From assembly GCF_947499265.1 (NCBI RefSeq), contig NZ_CANMNK010000005.1, positions 308,173-372,172 on the forward strand: DNA of 64,000 bases, in the 5' to 3' direction. Origin of the DNA: an uncultured Roseobacter sp. (lineage in GTDB: Bacteria; Pseudomonadota; Alphaproteobacteria; Rhodobacterales; Rhodobacteraceae). Each line of letters starts with the position of its first letter. Position 1 is the first letter of the stretch. Positions 35,948 to 45,646 of this stretch are shown here, one piece after another. The notes beneath the pieces are model-generated. The model was given only the letters and a program-made list of their open reading frames with translations, was not told where the DNA came from and made no database searches. A program made the translations under genes and the position numbers.

Positions 35948-38520
35948 GCTTGACGCGCACCGCCTGCCCCTATTGCGGCGTGGGCTGCGGGGTTCTGGCC
36001 GCCGCGGATGGCACCATCAAGGGCGATCCCGATCATCCCGCCAACTTCGGGCGCCTGTGCTCAAAGGGCTCGGCGCTCGGCGAGACCCTGGATCTCCAGG
36101 GTCGTCTTCTCGCCCCGCAGATCGGCAGACGTCGCGCAAGTTGGAATGAAGCGCTCGATCTGGTGGCCAACCGGTTTGCGGATGCCATCCGCAATCATGG
36201 TCCGGATAGCGTCGCCTTCTATGTTTCCGGTCAATTGCTGACTGAAGATTACTACGTGGCCAACAAGCTGATGAAAGGCTTCATCGGATCCGCCAACATC
36301 GACACTAATTCACGTCTGTGCATGGCGTCGTCTGTCGCTGGGCATAAACGCGCCTTTGGCACGGACACGGTGCCTGGCACTTACGAAGATCTGGAAGAGG
36401 CCGATCTGATTGTTCTGGTTGGATCCAACCTGGCCTGGTGCCACCCGGTCTTGCATCAGCGCATCGCAGCGGCAAAAGCCAAGCGCCCCGACCTGCGGGT
36501 CGTGAATGTCGATCCGCGCCAAACGGCCACGTCTGAACTGGCGGATATGCACCTGCGCGTTGCACCGGACGGGGACATCGCGCTCTTTAACGGGCTGTTG
36601 GCACATCTGGTTGATACCGGCGCCACCGATCAACGCTATGTTCAGGATCATGTGAGCGGCGCGCGTGCCGCCGTTGACGCCGCGCGGACGACCAACCCCT
36701 TGGACAGCGGCCTGACAAAAGGGGATTTGCAACGGTTTTTTCAGCTATGGGCACAGACAAAAAAGGTCGTCACCGTCTATTCGCAAGGAGTCAATCAATC
36801 CGCCTGCGGCACGGATAAGGTCAACGCGATCCTGAACTGTCATCTGGTCACGGGACGTATCGGCAGACCCGGCTGCGGCCCCTTTTCGGTCACAGGGCAA
36901 CCTAACGCCATGGGCGGACGTGAGGTGGGCGGGTTGGCCAATATGCTCGCCAATCACCTCGACATCGAAAACCCGGACCACCGCGACGCCGTTCAGACCT
37001 ATTGGCAAAGCCCGACGATCTGCACCGAGCCAGGCCTCAAGGCGATTGATTTATTTCAGGCCTGTGCCAGTGGTCAGATCCAGGCGCTATGGGTGATGTC
37101 CACCAATCCCGCGGTATCGATGCCGGATGCCAGCGGCGTGGCGCGCGATATTGCAAACGTCCCCTTTGTGGTCGTGTCCGACATCATGGCGCGCACGGAT
37201 ACCGGTGATCTGGCGGACGTGCGCCTGCCCGCGACCGGTTGGGGAGAGAAAAACGGCAGCGTGACCAATTCGGAACGGCGGATCTCGCGACAGCGGGCAT
37301 TTCTGCCAGCCCCCGGTGAAGCGCGCCCCGATTGGCAGATCATCTGCGATGTCGCTGCACGGATGGGTTGGGGGGACGCCTTTGCTTATGCGTCACCTGA
37401 CGCCATTTTTGCAGAATATGTCGGGCTGGCGCGCGCGACACGTCACTTCGGGCGCGACCTGGATCTGAGCGTGTTTGACAACGTCGACTACGAGGCTTTG
37501 CGCCCCACGCAATGGCCTGAGAACGGCAAGCGTTTCTTTGCGGACGGCAAGTTCTTTCATCCCGATGGCAAGGCCAGAATGCTCCCAATTGCCGCTCCCC
37601 GTCGGATGGCGCAGCGTTTTACGCTGAACACAGGCCGGAACCGCGACCAGTGGCACACGATGACGCGCACCGGGAAATCTGCACGACTGGGGACACATCT
37701 GGCTGAGCCTTATGTGGAAATTCATCCGGGCGATGCTGCCAGTCTGGGGATCAAAGCGGCAGATCTCGTTCAACTGGACAGCATATATGGCCGCGTTGTG
37801 CTGCGCGCTCTGATCACCGACCGTGTGGCCCCGGCACAGCTCTTTGCCCCGATGCACTGGACAAGACAGCGCGCCACGGCTGGCCTGATCAATAGCGTCA
37901 TCGCGTCGGATGTCGACCCGATCTCAGGTCAACCAGCGCTGAAATCGAGCCTCGTGACGGCCAAAAAGTTCAATGCCAAATGGTTCGGGTTCGCCGCCAG
38001 CGTCAACGAGATGGTCCCGCACGGACCCTATGCCGCGGTCGCCAAAACGCAAAACGGTTGGCAAATGGAATTGGCCGGCACCGACATACCCGCGGACTGG
38101 GAAACCCATGCGCGGCAGATCACCGGAATCACCACCGGCGACATCGCGGTGGTGGAAATCCCGATCTCCGGCGTGGTCCGGCTTGCCATTGTCGCGGATG
38201 GTCTGCTCAAGGCAGTGTTTTTTGCGGCAACGGAACCCGTCGCCCTGTCCCGTAGCGAAGCGGTCGGGCTGCTGGGGACACCCGTGGATGCGCTCACTGC
38301 GCTTGCAGGTCGGCCAACGGCGGGGCGCAGGGATCCGGGGGTGACCGTTTGCGCCTGCTTCAATATTGGCCGCAACACGCTGCTGGAGGCGGCGAATGCG
38401 GGTGCCGCGAGTGTTGACGCGTTGGGTGAGACGACCTGTGCGGGCACGAATTGCGGGTCTTGCAAACCGGAGTTGGCGGCCCTTTTGCAACAGATGATCA
38501 AACCGATGGCCGCAGAATGA
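35944..38520 (+). CDS. nasA: Assimilatory nitrate reductase catalytic subunit
   Basis: The 858-residue cytoplasmic protein reduces nitrate to nitrite. Near the start C8, C11, C15 and C39 supply the 4Fe-4S cluster (CPYCGVGCGV and LCSKG), followed by the molybdopterin bis-MGD oxidoreductase domains. At the C-terminus there is a BFD-like 2Fe-2S domain (VCACFNIGRNTLLEAANAG and CAGTNCGSCKPELAALL). No separate electron-transfer subunit (NasB or NasC flavoprotein) is encoded next to it, so electrons may come through this C-terminal cluster, possibly from NirB. It overlaps nirD by four bases. Confidence 0.95.
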   Translation: MSLTRTACPYCGVGCGVLAAADGTIKGDPDHPANFGRLCSKGSALGETLDLQGRLLAPQIGRRRASWNEALDLVANRFADAIRNHGPDSVAFYVSGQLLTEDYYVANKLMKGFIGSANIDTNSRLCMASSVAGHKRAFGTDTVPGTYEDLEEADLIVLVGSNLAWCHPVLHQRIAAAKAKRPDLRVVNVDPRQTATSELADMHLRVAPDGDIALFNGLLAHLVDTGATDQRYVQDHVSGARAAVDAARTTNPLDSGLTKGDLQRFFQLWAQTKKVVTVYSQGVNQSACGTDKVNAILNCHLVTGRIGRPGCGPFSVTGQPNAMGGREVGGLANMLANHLDIENPDHRDAVQTYWQSPTICTEPGLKAIDLFQACASGQIQALWVMSTNPAVSMPDASGVARDIANVPFVVVSDIMARTDTGDLADVRLPATGWGEKNGSVTNSERRISRQRAFLPAPGEARPDWQIICDVAARMGWGDAFAYASPDAIFAEYVGLARATRHFGRDLDLSVFDNVDYEALRPTQWPENGKRFFADGKFFHPDGKARMLPIAAPRRMAQRFTLNTGRNRDQWHTMTRTGKSARLGTHLAEPYVEIHPGDAASLGIKAADLVQLDSIYGRVVLRALITDRVAPAQLFAPMHWTRQRATAGLINSVIASDVDPISGQPALKSSLVTAKKFNAKWFGFAASVNEMVPHGPYAAVAKTQNGWQMELAGTDIPADWETHARQITGITTGDIAVVEIPISGVVRLAIVADGLLKAVFFAATEPVALSRSEAVGLLGTPVDALTALAGRPTAGRRDPGVTVCACFNIGRNTLLEAANAGAASVDALGETTCAGTNCGSCKPELAALLQQMIKPMAAE

Positions 38521-38588
38521 CACCCTGACGTCGAAACCCGCCCTCCCGTTGCATGCCCAAAAGGCACTGCTCAAGAAAGGCAAGTCAC

Positions 38589-40010
38589 GTGAAGACATTC
38601 CCAATGTTCCTGCAAATGGCAGGGCGACGCGTGGTCATCGTCGGCGGGGGCGAACAGGCCGCCCAAAAGACAAGGCTGATGCTCAAGACGGAAGCGCAAA
38701 TCCACATCGCAGCGCCGGATCTGGACGATGAACTGACCGCGCTGGCATGCGACGGTCGCATCCTCCATCAGACCGGGCCTCTCACAGATGAGACCTTTCA
38801 GGGCAGCGCGCTGGTTTTTGTTGCCACAGGCTGTCCAGGCGCAGATACCGCGATCCAAACGCTGGCAAAGGCCGCCGGGAGCCTTGTCAACGTGGTGGAC
38901 CAGCCAGACCTGTGTGACGCGATCACCCCGTCGATTGTCGACCGCGATCCGGTGGTTGTGGCCATCGGGACCGAAGGCACCGCACCCGTTCTGGCACGTC
39001 AGATCAAAACGCGAATGGAGCAGGTGCTGGAGCCGGGCCTGGGACGTCTTGCGGCCCTCGCTGGTCGCTTGCGCCCTGCAGCCGCAGCGCGTCTGGCCCC
39101 CCGCGAAAGGCGCGACCTCTGGCGTTGGGTGTTTGCCGGTCCTGCGCGTGAAGCCCATGCGCGGGGCGCCGAACGGGATGCCGCCCGCATGATCAAGGAC
39201 GCCCTGCAAACAGGTGATTTCGGCGCGGGCACAACCGGCAGCGTCGCGCTTGTGGGGGCCGGACCCGGGGCACGGGATCTGATCACATTGCGCGGCGTCC
39301 AGCGCCTGCAGGAGGCGGACGTGATCTACTATGACCGTCTGGTCGATCCGGGCATCCTCGAACTGGCGCGGCGCGACGCCGAACGCGTCTACGTGGGCAA
39401 GGCGCCCGGATGCCATAGCTGGCCGCAGGACCGGATCAGTTCTGTTTTGGTCTCATCAGCACGGCAAGGCAAGCGATGTGTGCGCCTGAAATGCGGCGAC
39501 CCCGGTATTTTCGCCAGAGGCGCCGAGGAAATCACCGCCCTGGAAGCGGCTGGCATCCCCTTTGAGATTGTCCCCGGCGTGACGGCGGCGAGCGGTGCAG
39601 CAGCTGCCTGCAATGCGATGCTGACCGAGCGTGGTGAGGTGGATACCCTGGTCTTGACCACCGGACACCGGCATGACGGACCGCATGCACCGGCCTGGCT
39701 GGCGCATGTGCAGCCTGGCGCTTCCATCGCGCTTTACATGTCGGTGGCCAGCGCGCCGATGATCCAGGATTTGCTGGTGCGGTCGCCCTACGCTGCACAT
39801 ATTGAGGTGACCCTGGTGTCGAAAGCACAGAGCCCCGCGCAAAAGATTGTCTCCTGCCACGTCACGGAATTGGCCGATGCCCTGACGCAAAATGACATGC
39901 AGGACACAACGATGATCTTGCTGAAGCTGCGCAAGTCATCTTGCCTGCGAGCGGGTCCACCGGCCCCCGGAACCACAGCGGCACCGGAATTGCGCGCCGT
40001 CTCTTCCTAG
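38589..40010 (+). CDS. cysG: Siroheme synthase, trifunctional
   Basis: The protein of about 473 residues joins the precorrin-2 dehydrogenase/ferrochelatase domain (FPMFLQMAGRRVVIVGGGEQAAQK) and the uroporphyrinogen-III methyltransferase domain (VALVGAGPGARDLITLRGVQRLQEADVIYYDRLV in part; later RLKCGDPGIFARG). It makes the siroheme cofactor that NirB needs. I chose the GTG at 38589 because the family sequence begins with KTFPMFL; an ATG at 38553 adds 12 residues. It ends the nitrate operon. Confidence 0.92.
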   Translation: MKTFPMFLQMAGRRVVIVGGGEQAAQKTRLMLKTEAQIHIAAPDLDDELTALACDGRILHQTGPLTDETFQGSALVFVATGCPGADTAIQTLAKAAGSLVNVVDQPDLCDAITPSIVDRDPVVVAIGTEGTAPVLARQIKTRMEQVLEPGLGRLAALAGRLRPAAAARLAPRERRDLWRWVFAGPAREAHARGAERDAARMIKDALQTGDFGAGTTGSVALVGAGPGARDLITLRGVQRLQEADVIYYDRLVDPGILELARRDAERVYVGKAPGCHSWPQDRISSVLVSSARQGKRCVRLKCGDPGIFARGAEEITALEAAGIPFEIVPGVTAASGAAAACNAMLTERGEVDTLVLTTGHRHDGPHAPAWLAHVQPGASIALYMSVASAPMIQDLLVRSPYAAHIEVTLVSKAQSPAQKIVSCHVTELADALTQNDMQDTTMILLKLRKSSCLRAGPPAPGTTAAPELRAVSS

Positions 40011-40071
40011 TGCGCGCAAAACCCTTCATGATGGCGCAGCTTGCATCAACGTTCATCAGAAAGTGCCGCCA

Positions 40072-40488
40072 ATGTCCCCTACTCAACCCTCGCGCATTCT
40101 CACCCATGATGCGGTGATGACAATGCTGTCCGCCGCCATCGCCGAAGCGGAAAGCCACGGGCAACCGCAATGCATTGTCATCGTGGATGCGAGCGGCGAA
40201 CTGCTCGGCGAAATTCGCATGACCGGCGCCAAGTTTCTGAGCCGCAAAAGTGCACGCTCCAAAGCGCTGACGGCGGCCTCGATCCGCGCGGCCACAACCG
40301 CGATACCGGACGCCGTGCGCCAAGCCATCGGCATGGCCACGGGCGGACATATGACCGGGCTGCCCGGGGGTCTGCCGATCATGATCGAAGGAGAGTGCAT
40401 CGGTGGGATCGGGATCGGGTCCGGATCAGGGGATCAGGATGTTGCCGTGGCCACCGCAGCGTTGAAGGCAATCGGCGCGGATATCTGA
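40072..40488 (+). CDS. GlcG/HbpS-family protein
   Basis: This 138-residue protein belongs to the GlcG/HbpS family (ILTHDAVMTMLSAAIAEAESHGQPQCIVIVDASGELL, then GGLPIMIEGECIGGIGIGSGSGDQD in part). Related proteins bind heme or act as oligomeric accessory factors next to oxidoreductases. It lies 61 bases after cysG on the same strand and may belong to the same transcript, but its role here is unknown. The GTG at 40063 is another possible start. Confidence 0.75.
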   Translation: MSPTQPSRILTHDAVMTMLSAAIAEAESHGQPQCIVIVDASGELLGEIRMTGAKFLSRKSARSKALTAASIRAATTAIPDAVRQAIGMATGGHMTGLPGGLPIMIEGECIGGIGIGSGSGDQDVAVATAALKAIGADI

Positions 40489-40491
40489 CGC

Positions 40492-41223
40492 CTAGTTTGC
40501 GGGGTCTTTCTCGCGGTATCCGATGCGCCGCGACACCCCGAACCCGATGGGCTTGCGCTTATTGCCGGGGAGCGCCGGATCAGGCCCCCAGATGGCCTGA
40601 TAGGTATCAACCGCCATGCCCCGGTTTTGCAGGATGACGGAGGCCGCCAACAGGCCGGACCACCAGATGGACAGGCAAAGCCACATCCAATTGGGCGCAT
40701 TGGCTTGCCAGAGACCGGTCAGGACAGCGGCAACAGAGAGCGCCAGCGCGACGTAGCCTGCAGCCTTGTGAACATACTCGAACGCAAGCCTGCGGGGCGT
40801 CATATCATAGTGATCCCCGTGTAATGAACCATCTGGCGCGGGCGCTGTGGGGCCGCCTTTTGTCCCGCGCAGAATGCCGCCACAGACCTGCACAACCGCC
40901 AACGCAAGAGCTGCCCAGCCGAGGAAGGCATGCGGCCCCGCCTTGATGGTCAAAGGCGGCGCAGACAGGATCAGCCCCAGCCCCACAACCATCAGCAGGG
41001 TGGCGGTATACTGGCAGATGCGGTGGGTGTTCCACCAGAAATGACTGTCCAGGGTGCGCGGCCAGTCCTGTCCCGGCGTAATCTTGAAGTACCGGGCGAT
41101 GAAAATACCCAGCGGGACCAATACCCCCCAGGCGAGGACCATCACGCGGGCATGCCAGCTCAGATGCCAGCCCACATCATGCGCGCTTGCCGCATCCATG
41201 GGGGCAAGCAGCCAGTCCCACAT
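40492..41223 (-). CDS. Cytochrome b561-type membrane protein
   Basis: The 243-residue protein has about five to six membrane helices and the spaced histidines of the b561 domain (SWHARVMVLAWGVLVPLGI, WWNTHRICQYTATLL, AFLGWAALALAVVQVCGG and EYVHKAAGYVALAL), which would hold two hemes b. It resembles the ferric-reductase or DOMON-linked b561 group, not the small CybB type. Its start overlaps the stop of the sugar permease gene by one base, so it is translated from that operon. Its electron donor and acceptor are unknown. The link to an ABC importer is unusual. Confidence 0.78.
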   Translation of the reverse strand: MWDWLLAPMDAASAHDVGWHLSWHARVMVLAWGVLVPLGIFIARYFKITPGQDWPRTLDSHFWWNTHRICQYTATLLMVVGLGLILSAPPLTIKAGPHAFLGWAALALAVVQVCGGILRGTKGGPTAPAPDGSLHGDHYDMTPRRLAFEYVHKAAGYVALALSVAAVLTGLWQANAPNWMWLCLSIWWSGLLAASVILQNRGMAVDTYQAIWGPDPALPGNKRKPIGFGVSRRIGYREKDPAN

Positions 41224-42098
41224 CAGCCTTTCACCGCTCCTGCGGTCATACCGGTAATGATCTGCCGCGACGCGACAAAGGTGAAAATAATGGGCGGGAT
41301 GGCGAGCAACATGCCAGTGGCCATGATCACGCCCCAGTCGATGTCAAATTCGGTCATGGAATTCACAATTGTGACCGGCACGGTGCGGGAGTTGCGATCC
41401 GCCAGCGCATTGGCCAGCAGGAATTCGTTCCAGGCAACCCGGAATGTGAAGATCGCCGCGGCGGCCAGACCCGGTTTGATGAGCGGCAACACCACGAGGA
41501 AAAACACCTGAAATGGCCCCGCCCCATCCATGCGCGCGGCTTCTTCGAGCTGGATCGGGACCTGCACGATGAAGCTTTGCAGGATCCAGATCACGAACGG
41601 CAGGTTCATCGCCACGTATACTAGGATGATCCCGGCGCGTGTGCCGTCGATCTGGAACTGGAAGGTCCAGATGCCAAAGACGGGCACCAGCAGCACCGCC
41701 GGCGGCACCATCCGCATCGCCAGCGTGGCGAGCGACACGCTATCGCGTCCCATGAACCGAAAACGCACCAGCGCATAGGCCGCCATGCAACCGATCACCA
41801 GTGTCAGCACGGTCGAGACCAGCGCAATGATCAGCGAGTTGACCAGCGCGCGACCAAAGGTTTTGTCGCAATAGTCGATGTGCGGCGCTTCGTACCAGAG
41901 GAAATCGCAGAGCGCCGTTTCATAGTTGCGCAGCGTCGGCATGAAAATGAGCGACGAGGTGTCGGACATGATGTCCACGTTCAGCTTGAGCGAGGTCATC
42001 AGCATCATCGCGATGGGCCCGACGGACATGACCACAAGGGCGACAAGCAGCGCGTAAAATGCCGGGTTCTGGCGGTCGTAGGTCTTCGCCGACATCAC
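41223..42098 (-). CDS. Sugar ABC importer permease, MalG type
   Basis: The 291-residue protein has six membrane helices and the C-terminal loop EAARMDGAGPFQVFFLVVLPLIKPGLAAAA, the EAA motif that binds the ATPase. It belongs to the carbohydrate uptake permease family (MalG/UgpE). A charged, cysteine-containing periplasmic loop (about 55-80, CDFLWYEAPHIDYCDKTFG) is longer than usual. It overlaps the other permease by four bases and the cytochrome b561 gene by one. Confidence 0.9.
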   Translation of the reverse strand: MMSAKTYDRQNPAFYALLVALVVMSVGPIAMMLMTSLKLNVDIMSDTSSLIFMPTLRNYETALCDFLWYEAPHIDYCDKTFGRALVNSLIIALVSTVLTLVIGCMAAYALVRFRFMGRDSVSLATLAMRMVPPAVLLVPVFGIWTFQFQIDGTRAGIILVYVAMNLPFVIWILQSFIVQVPIQLEEAARMDGAGPFQVFFLVVLPLIKPGLAAAAIFTFRVAWNEFLLANALADRNSRTVPVTIVNSMTEFDIDWGVIMATGMLLAIPPIIFTFVASRQIITGMTAGAVKG

Positions 42099-43012
42099 AG
42101 ATCCTCCTCAGCAGCTTTGCGCAGCCGCGCGGCGCGGACTTCCATCGCCTTGTTGTAGAAAAACATGCCGAAGGTCAGGATCATCAGCAGGATCAACAGG
42201 TAGTTCGACATGGCCGCCGCTTCGCCCAACTCACGGAATTCCGAGGCCGTGCGCGAGATGCGTAAGGATAGGATTTCGGTCGACAGTCCCGGCCCGCCAT
42301 TGGTCAGCACCAAGATCACTTCAAGCACCTTGAAGGCATCGATCAGACGCAGCAGCAGCGTTACAATCAGCACCGGCAGCATCAGCGGCAGCTTGATGTA
42401 GATGACCTGCTGCCAGCCGGTCGCGCCATCGATGCGCGACGCCTCCATCGCCGATTGCGGCAGGGATTGCAGCGCGGCCAGCGAGAGGATGAAGATAAAC
42501 GGGGTCCACTGCCAGACGTCCGCGATCACCACCGAGGCAAAGGCCCAGTTGCCATCTGAAAGCCAGGGCACCGGATCGAGCCCCATTGATTTCAGCGTGC
42601 GGTTAAAGATACCGACGGTGGGGTGATACATATAGCGCCACATCAGGCCGACAACGATGGGTGCGATCATCATCGGCAGGATGAAGAGCGTGCGCAGAAG
42701 GGACATGCCGCGGATATTGCGGTCAAGCAGCAGCGCCAGCCCGACGCCCAGAAACATCTCCAAAGACACAACGATGGCGGCGAATTTCAGCGTGACCCAA
42801 AAGCTTTCCCGAAAGCTCGCGTCGCTCAGAAGGTTGATGTAATTGCGCAGGCCGACGAATTCAGCTTCGCCGATCCGCTGGCTCGGGTTCCAGTCCAGAA
42901 AACTGGCGTAGATCATATAGCCAATGGGGTAGAGCAGCGCGACCGCCATGATGATGGCCGCAGGAGCCAGGAACAGATAGGGTGTCAGCCTGTTGACGTT
43001 CGCGCTTTGCAT
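42095..43012 (-). CDS. Sugar ABC importer permease, MalF type
   Basis: The 305-residue protein is the second membrane subunit, with six helices and the EAA loop EASRIDGATGWQQVIYIKLPLMLPVLIV. N-terminal RLTPYLFLAPAAIIMAVALLYPIGYMI is typical of MalF/UgpA proteins. It lies after the binding-protein gene, from which a strong hairpin separates it. The pair of permeases and one ATPase make a CUT1-type importer, whose substrates are di- and oligosaccharides, polyols or glycerol-phosphate. Confidence 0.9.
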   Translation of the reverse strand: MQSANVNRLTPYLFLAPAAIIMAVALLYPIGYMIYASFLDWNPSQRIGEAEFVGLRNYINLLSDASFRESFWVTLKFAAIVVSLEMFLGVGLALLLDRNIRGMSLLRTLFILPMMIAPIVVGLMWRYMYHPTVGIFNRTLKSMGLDPVPWLSDGNWAFASVVIADVWQWTPFIFILSLAALQSLPQSAMEASRIDGATGWQQVIYIKLPLMLPVLIVTLLLRLIDAFKVLEVILVLTNGGPGLSTEILSLRISRTASEFRELGEAAAMSNYLLILLMILTFGMFFYNKAMEVRAARLRKAAEEDL

Positions 43013-43040
43013 GTCTCAGAAATCCATGGGCGGGGAGTGC

Positions 43041-43064
43041 GCCGGGCGACCTGTGCCGCCCGGC
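43041..43064 (-). other. Intercistronic hairpin after the sugar-binding-protein gene
   Basis: A perfect 8-bp stem, GCCGGGCG at 43041-43048 and CGCCCGGC at 43057-43064, closes an eight-base loop (GCACAGGT on the transcribed sense). There is no T run. It lies 21 bases after the binding-protein stop and resembles the hairpins after nrtA and after the TRAP dctP gene. It probably sets the excess of binding protein over membrane subunits. Confidence 0.65.
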
Positions 43065-43084
43065 CAGCGTTTGGGAGGAAACGC

Positions 43085-44422
43085 TTACTGCCAGGTGTAG
43101 TATCCGGCCTCATCCATGATGGCGCGGGCCCGTTCGGCCACACCATTAAGCGCTTCCTGCGGGTCAAGCCCCTCGGTCAGCACCTGGCTCATGGTGGTCC
43201 CGATGTCGGCATTGATCTTGCCCCATGTGGGGATGATCGGACGCCAGTCGGGATCGGCATATTTCAGCGCCTCGCCAAAGGTCGCGGAATAGGGATATTT
43301 CTCGTTCAGTTCCGCGTTTTCATAGGTGGAGAAGCGCGACGGGTTGCCGCCCGCCATGGCCACCATCAGGTCGCCCTTCTTGGAGGTCAGCCACTGCATC
43401 AGCAGGAAGGCCGCTTCCTTGTTCTGCGCATTCTTCGGAATGGCAATGCCGAACCCACCGGTTTGCGAGCCACGACGCACGCCTTCGGGGTGCAGCGCAT
43501 AGCCGACGTTGCCCGCCACCTTGGACTTGCTGGGATCTTCAAACCCGGCGGCAAAGGCGATGGAATCCATGAACATGGCCGCCTGGCCTTGGCCGAAGGC
43601 TGCCGCAGCTTCGGCCGGGCCGAATGTCTGTGACCCTTCAGGGCCGCAATCCACGATGGTCTTCAGGGCATTGGCCGCAGCGACGCCAGCGTCATTGTTG
43701 ATGATGGGTTCCCAGTTGTCGTCAAACACGCGCCCGCCCAGAGGGGCAAGGTGCAGCAGAAACGCGTGGCTGGCCTGGTGGCCGGAGGCTGCGCGCGACG
43801 CCATGCCGCCCATGCCCGGTTCGACCTCGGGGATCTTGCACGCCGCGTCGAGCAGCTGGTCGTAGGTTTCGGGTGTTGCGATCCCATGCTTTTCAAAGAT
43901 GTCTTTGCGATAGGCCAGTACCGATGTTTCAGACCCGAAGGGAATGCCGAAAAGCGATCCGGTTTTGCCGGGCAGATAGCCTTTCTTGCCGCCTGCGATC
44001 CCGATATTGGCCACATAGCCGTCAATCAGGTCTTCGGCGTCATAGTTGGGGTCCGCCAGCTTCGGATTCATGAAAAACCGCGCCAGGTTTTCCAACTGAT
44101 CGGCAAAAACGTAATCCGCCTTGGAGAAGACCACATAGGCGATCATGTCGTAATCGCCCTCATCCTTGGTCAGCTCCAGGGTCTGCCGCTCGCGCATCTT
44201 GAGGTATTGCAACTGGTCCACTTCGACCTCAATGCCAGTCTCCTCGGTGAAGGCGGGCAACACCTTCATCATCGCGTTGTAATGCGGGTGCGCCGGTACG
44301 TTGATCACAAGCGTGGTGCCCGCGTAGGGCGCATAGGGCCCGCCGTGACCATCGGCCAGCGCCAGTCCGGCCATGGAAACCGACAGCGCGGTGCCCGTCA
44401 GGATTGTCTTGAGTGATAGCAT
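43085..44422 (-). CDS. Sugar ABC importer solute-binding protein
   Basis: The 445-residue protein has a signal peptide (MLSLKTILTGTALSVSMAGLALA) and the fold of family 1 extracellular solute-binding proteins, with FGIPFGSETSVLAYRKDIFEKHGI and AAAFGQGQAAMFMDSIAFAAG. It binds the substrate in the periplasm for the MalFGK-like complex. The sequence does not tell which sugar or polyol is bound. An AGGAGG-like site (GGGAGGAC) precedes the start. Confidence 0.9.
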   Translation of the reverse strand: MLSLKTILTGTALSVSMAGLALADGHGGPYAPYAGTTLVINVPAHPHYNAMMKVLPAFTEETGIEVEVDQLQYLKMRERQTLELTKDEGDYDMIAYVVFSKADYVFADQLENLARFFMNPKLADPNYDAEDLIDGYVANIGIAGGKKGYLPGKTGSLFGIPFGSETSVLAYRKDIFEKHGIATPETYDQLLDAACKIPEVEPGMGGMASRAASGHQASHAFLLHLAPLGGRVFDDNWEPIINNDAGVAAANALKTIVDCGPEGSQTFGPAEAAAAFGQGQAAMFMDSIAFAAGFEDPSKSKVAGNVGYALHPEGVRRGSQTGGFGIAIPKNAQNKEAAFLLMQWLTSKKGDLMVAMAGGNPSRFSTYENAELNEKYPYSATFGEALKYADPDWRPIIPTWGKINADIGTTMSQVLTEGLDPQEALNGVAERARAIMDEAGYYTWQ

Positions 44423-44456
44423 TCTTCAGTCCTCCCTAGATGCTATTTCTGATGTG

Positions 44457-45539
44457 TCAGAGCTTGAGCCCGGACGTCTTATCGAAAATCATGAGCTCAT
44501 CGGTGAGCACGCCAAAGGTCTGCGTGGTCCCGGATTTCACCGGGGCCGCACTTTGCGTCTCAACCAGGATTTCGCCACTGCCGCAGCGCGTGACCAGAAC
44601 CGATTGCGCCCCCAGATATTCTGAAACGACAATGCGCAACTCGATGGGCGCGCCCTGCGTCAGATCGGTGGTGAAACTCGACGGGCGCAGGCCCAGCGTG
44701 ATCTGGCGGTCCCGTGCGTTCTGAACCCGGGCGCTGGTTTCGGCATCCAGCGGCAGATGGAAGCCATCCCCCCGCACCCAAACGGTGTCCTGTTCCGCGA
44801 CCAACTCCCCATCGACGAAGTTCATCGTCGGTGAGCCAATGAACCCCGCGACGAATTTATTCGCCGGTGATTTGAAAAGCTCCTCTGGCGAGCCCTGTTG
44901 CTGGATCAGCCCGTCGCTCATCACCACAATCCGGTCGCCGAGCGTCATCGCCTCGACCTGATCGTGGGTCACATAGACCATGTTCTTGTCGATGGTGTCG
45001 CGCATCTCTGCGAGTTCTGCACGCATCTTGCCGCGCAGCTTGGCGTCCAGATTGGAGAGCGGCTCGTCAAACAGGAACGTGCCCGCGTCGCGCACCAATG
45101 CCCGCCCCATCGCAACCCGCTGCCGCTGCCCACCCGAAAGTTCCGCCGGTTTGCGGTCCAGCAGATGCGCAATGTTCAGCATCTCGGCGACGCGCTGCAC
45201 TTTCTCTTCGATCTCCGGCTTGGAGACCCGGGCCAGACGCAGCGCGAAAGACATGTTCTTGGCGATGTTCATATGCGGATAAAGCGCGTAGTCCTGAAAG
45301 ACCATCGCCAAATCGCGCTCTTTCGGATCGAGTTTGCTGATCGGTTTGTCGTCGAAATAAATCTCACCGCCAGACAGGGTTTCCAGCCCGGCCAGCATCC
45401 GGAGTGTCGTCGATTTCCCACATCCGGACGGACCGACAAGCACCGTGAATTCACCGTCGTTCAACGCCAGGTCAAAGGGTGGCAAAACTTCAACGGCACC
45501 GTAGCTCTTGGCGACCTGATCAAAGACAATTCGTGGCAC
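44457..45539 (-). CDS. Sugar ABC importer ATPase, MalK/UgpC type
   Basis: The 360-residue protein has Walker A GPSGCGKST, signature LSGGQRQRVAMGRALVRD, Walker B FLFDEPLSNLDAKLR and switch VTHDQVEAMTLGDRIVV, followed by an OB-fold regulatory C-terminus (from about 240, with ITLGLRPSSF). It is the first gene of the operon reading leftward and lies 34 bases before the binding-protein gene. The ATPase-first order is less common than binding-protein-first. A divergent LacI gene with an operator lies upstream. Confidence 0.92.
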   Translation of the reverse strand: MPRIVFDQVAKSYGAVEVLPPFDLALNDGEFTVLVGPSGCGKSTTLRMLAGLETLSGGEIYFDDKPISKLDPKERDLAMVFQDYALYPHMNIAKNMSFALRLARVSKPEIEEKVQRVAEMLNIAHLLDRKPAELSGGQRQRVAMGRALVRDAGTFLFDEPLSNLDAKLRGKMRAELAEMRDTIDKNMVYVTHDQVEAMTLGDRIVVMSDGLIQQQGSPEELFKSPANKFVAGFIGSPTMNFVDGELVAEQDTVWVRGDGFHLPLDAETSARVQNARDRQITLGLRPSSFTTDLTQGAPIELRIVVSEYLGAQSVLVTRCGSGEILVETQSAAPVKSGTTQTFGVLTDELMIFDKTSGLKL

Positions 45540-45646
45540 GCAAGTCCCCCCAAATGCGCTCGCACCTGCTCGTGAAATGAGCCCAAGCGATTACAAATAG
45601 AGTGCCTGCCGTGACGAATTTCAGGAAGGACAAAAACCGAAAACTA

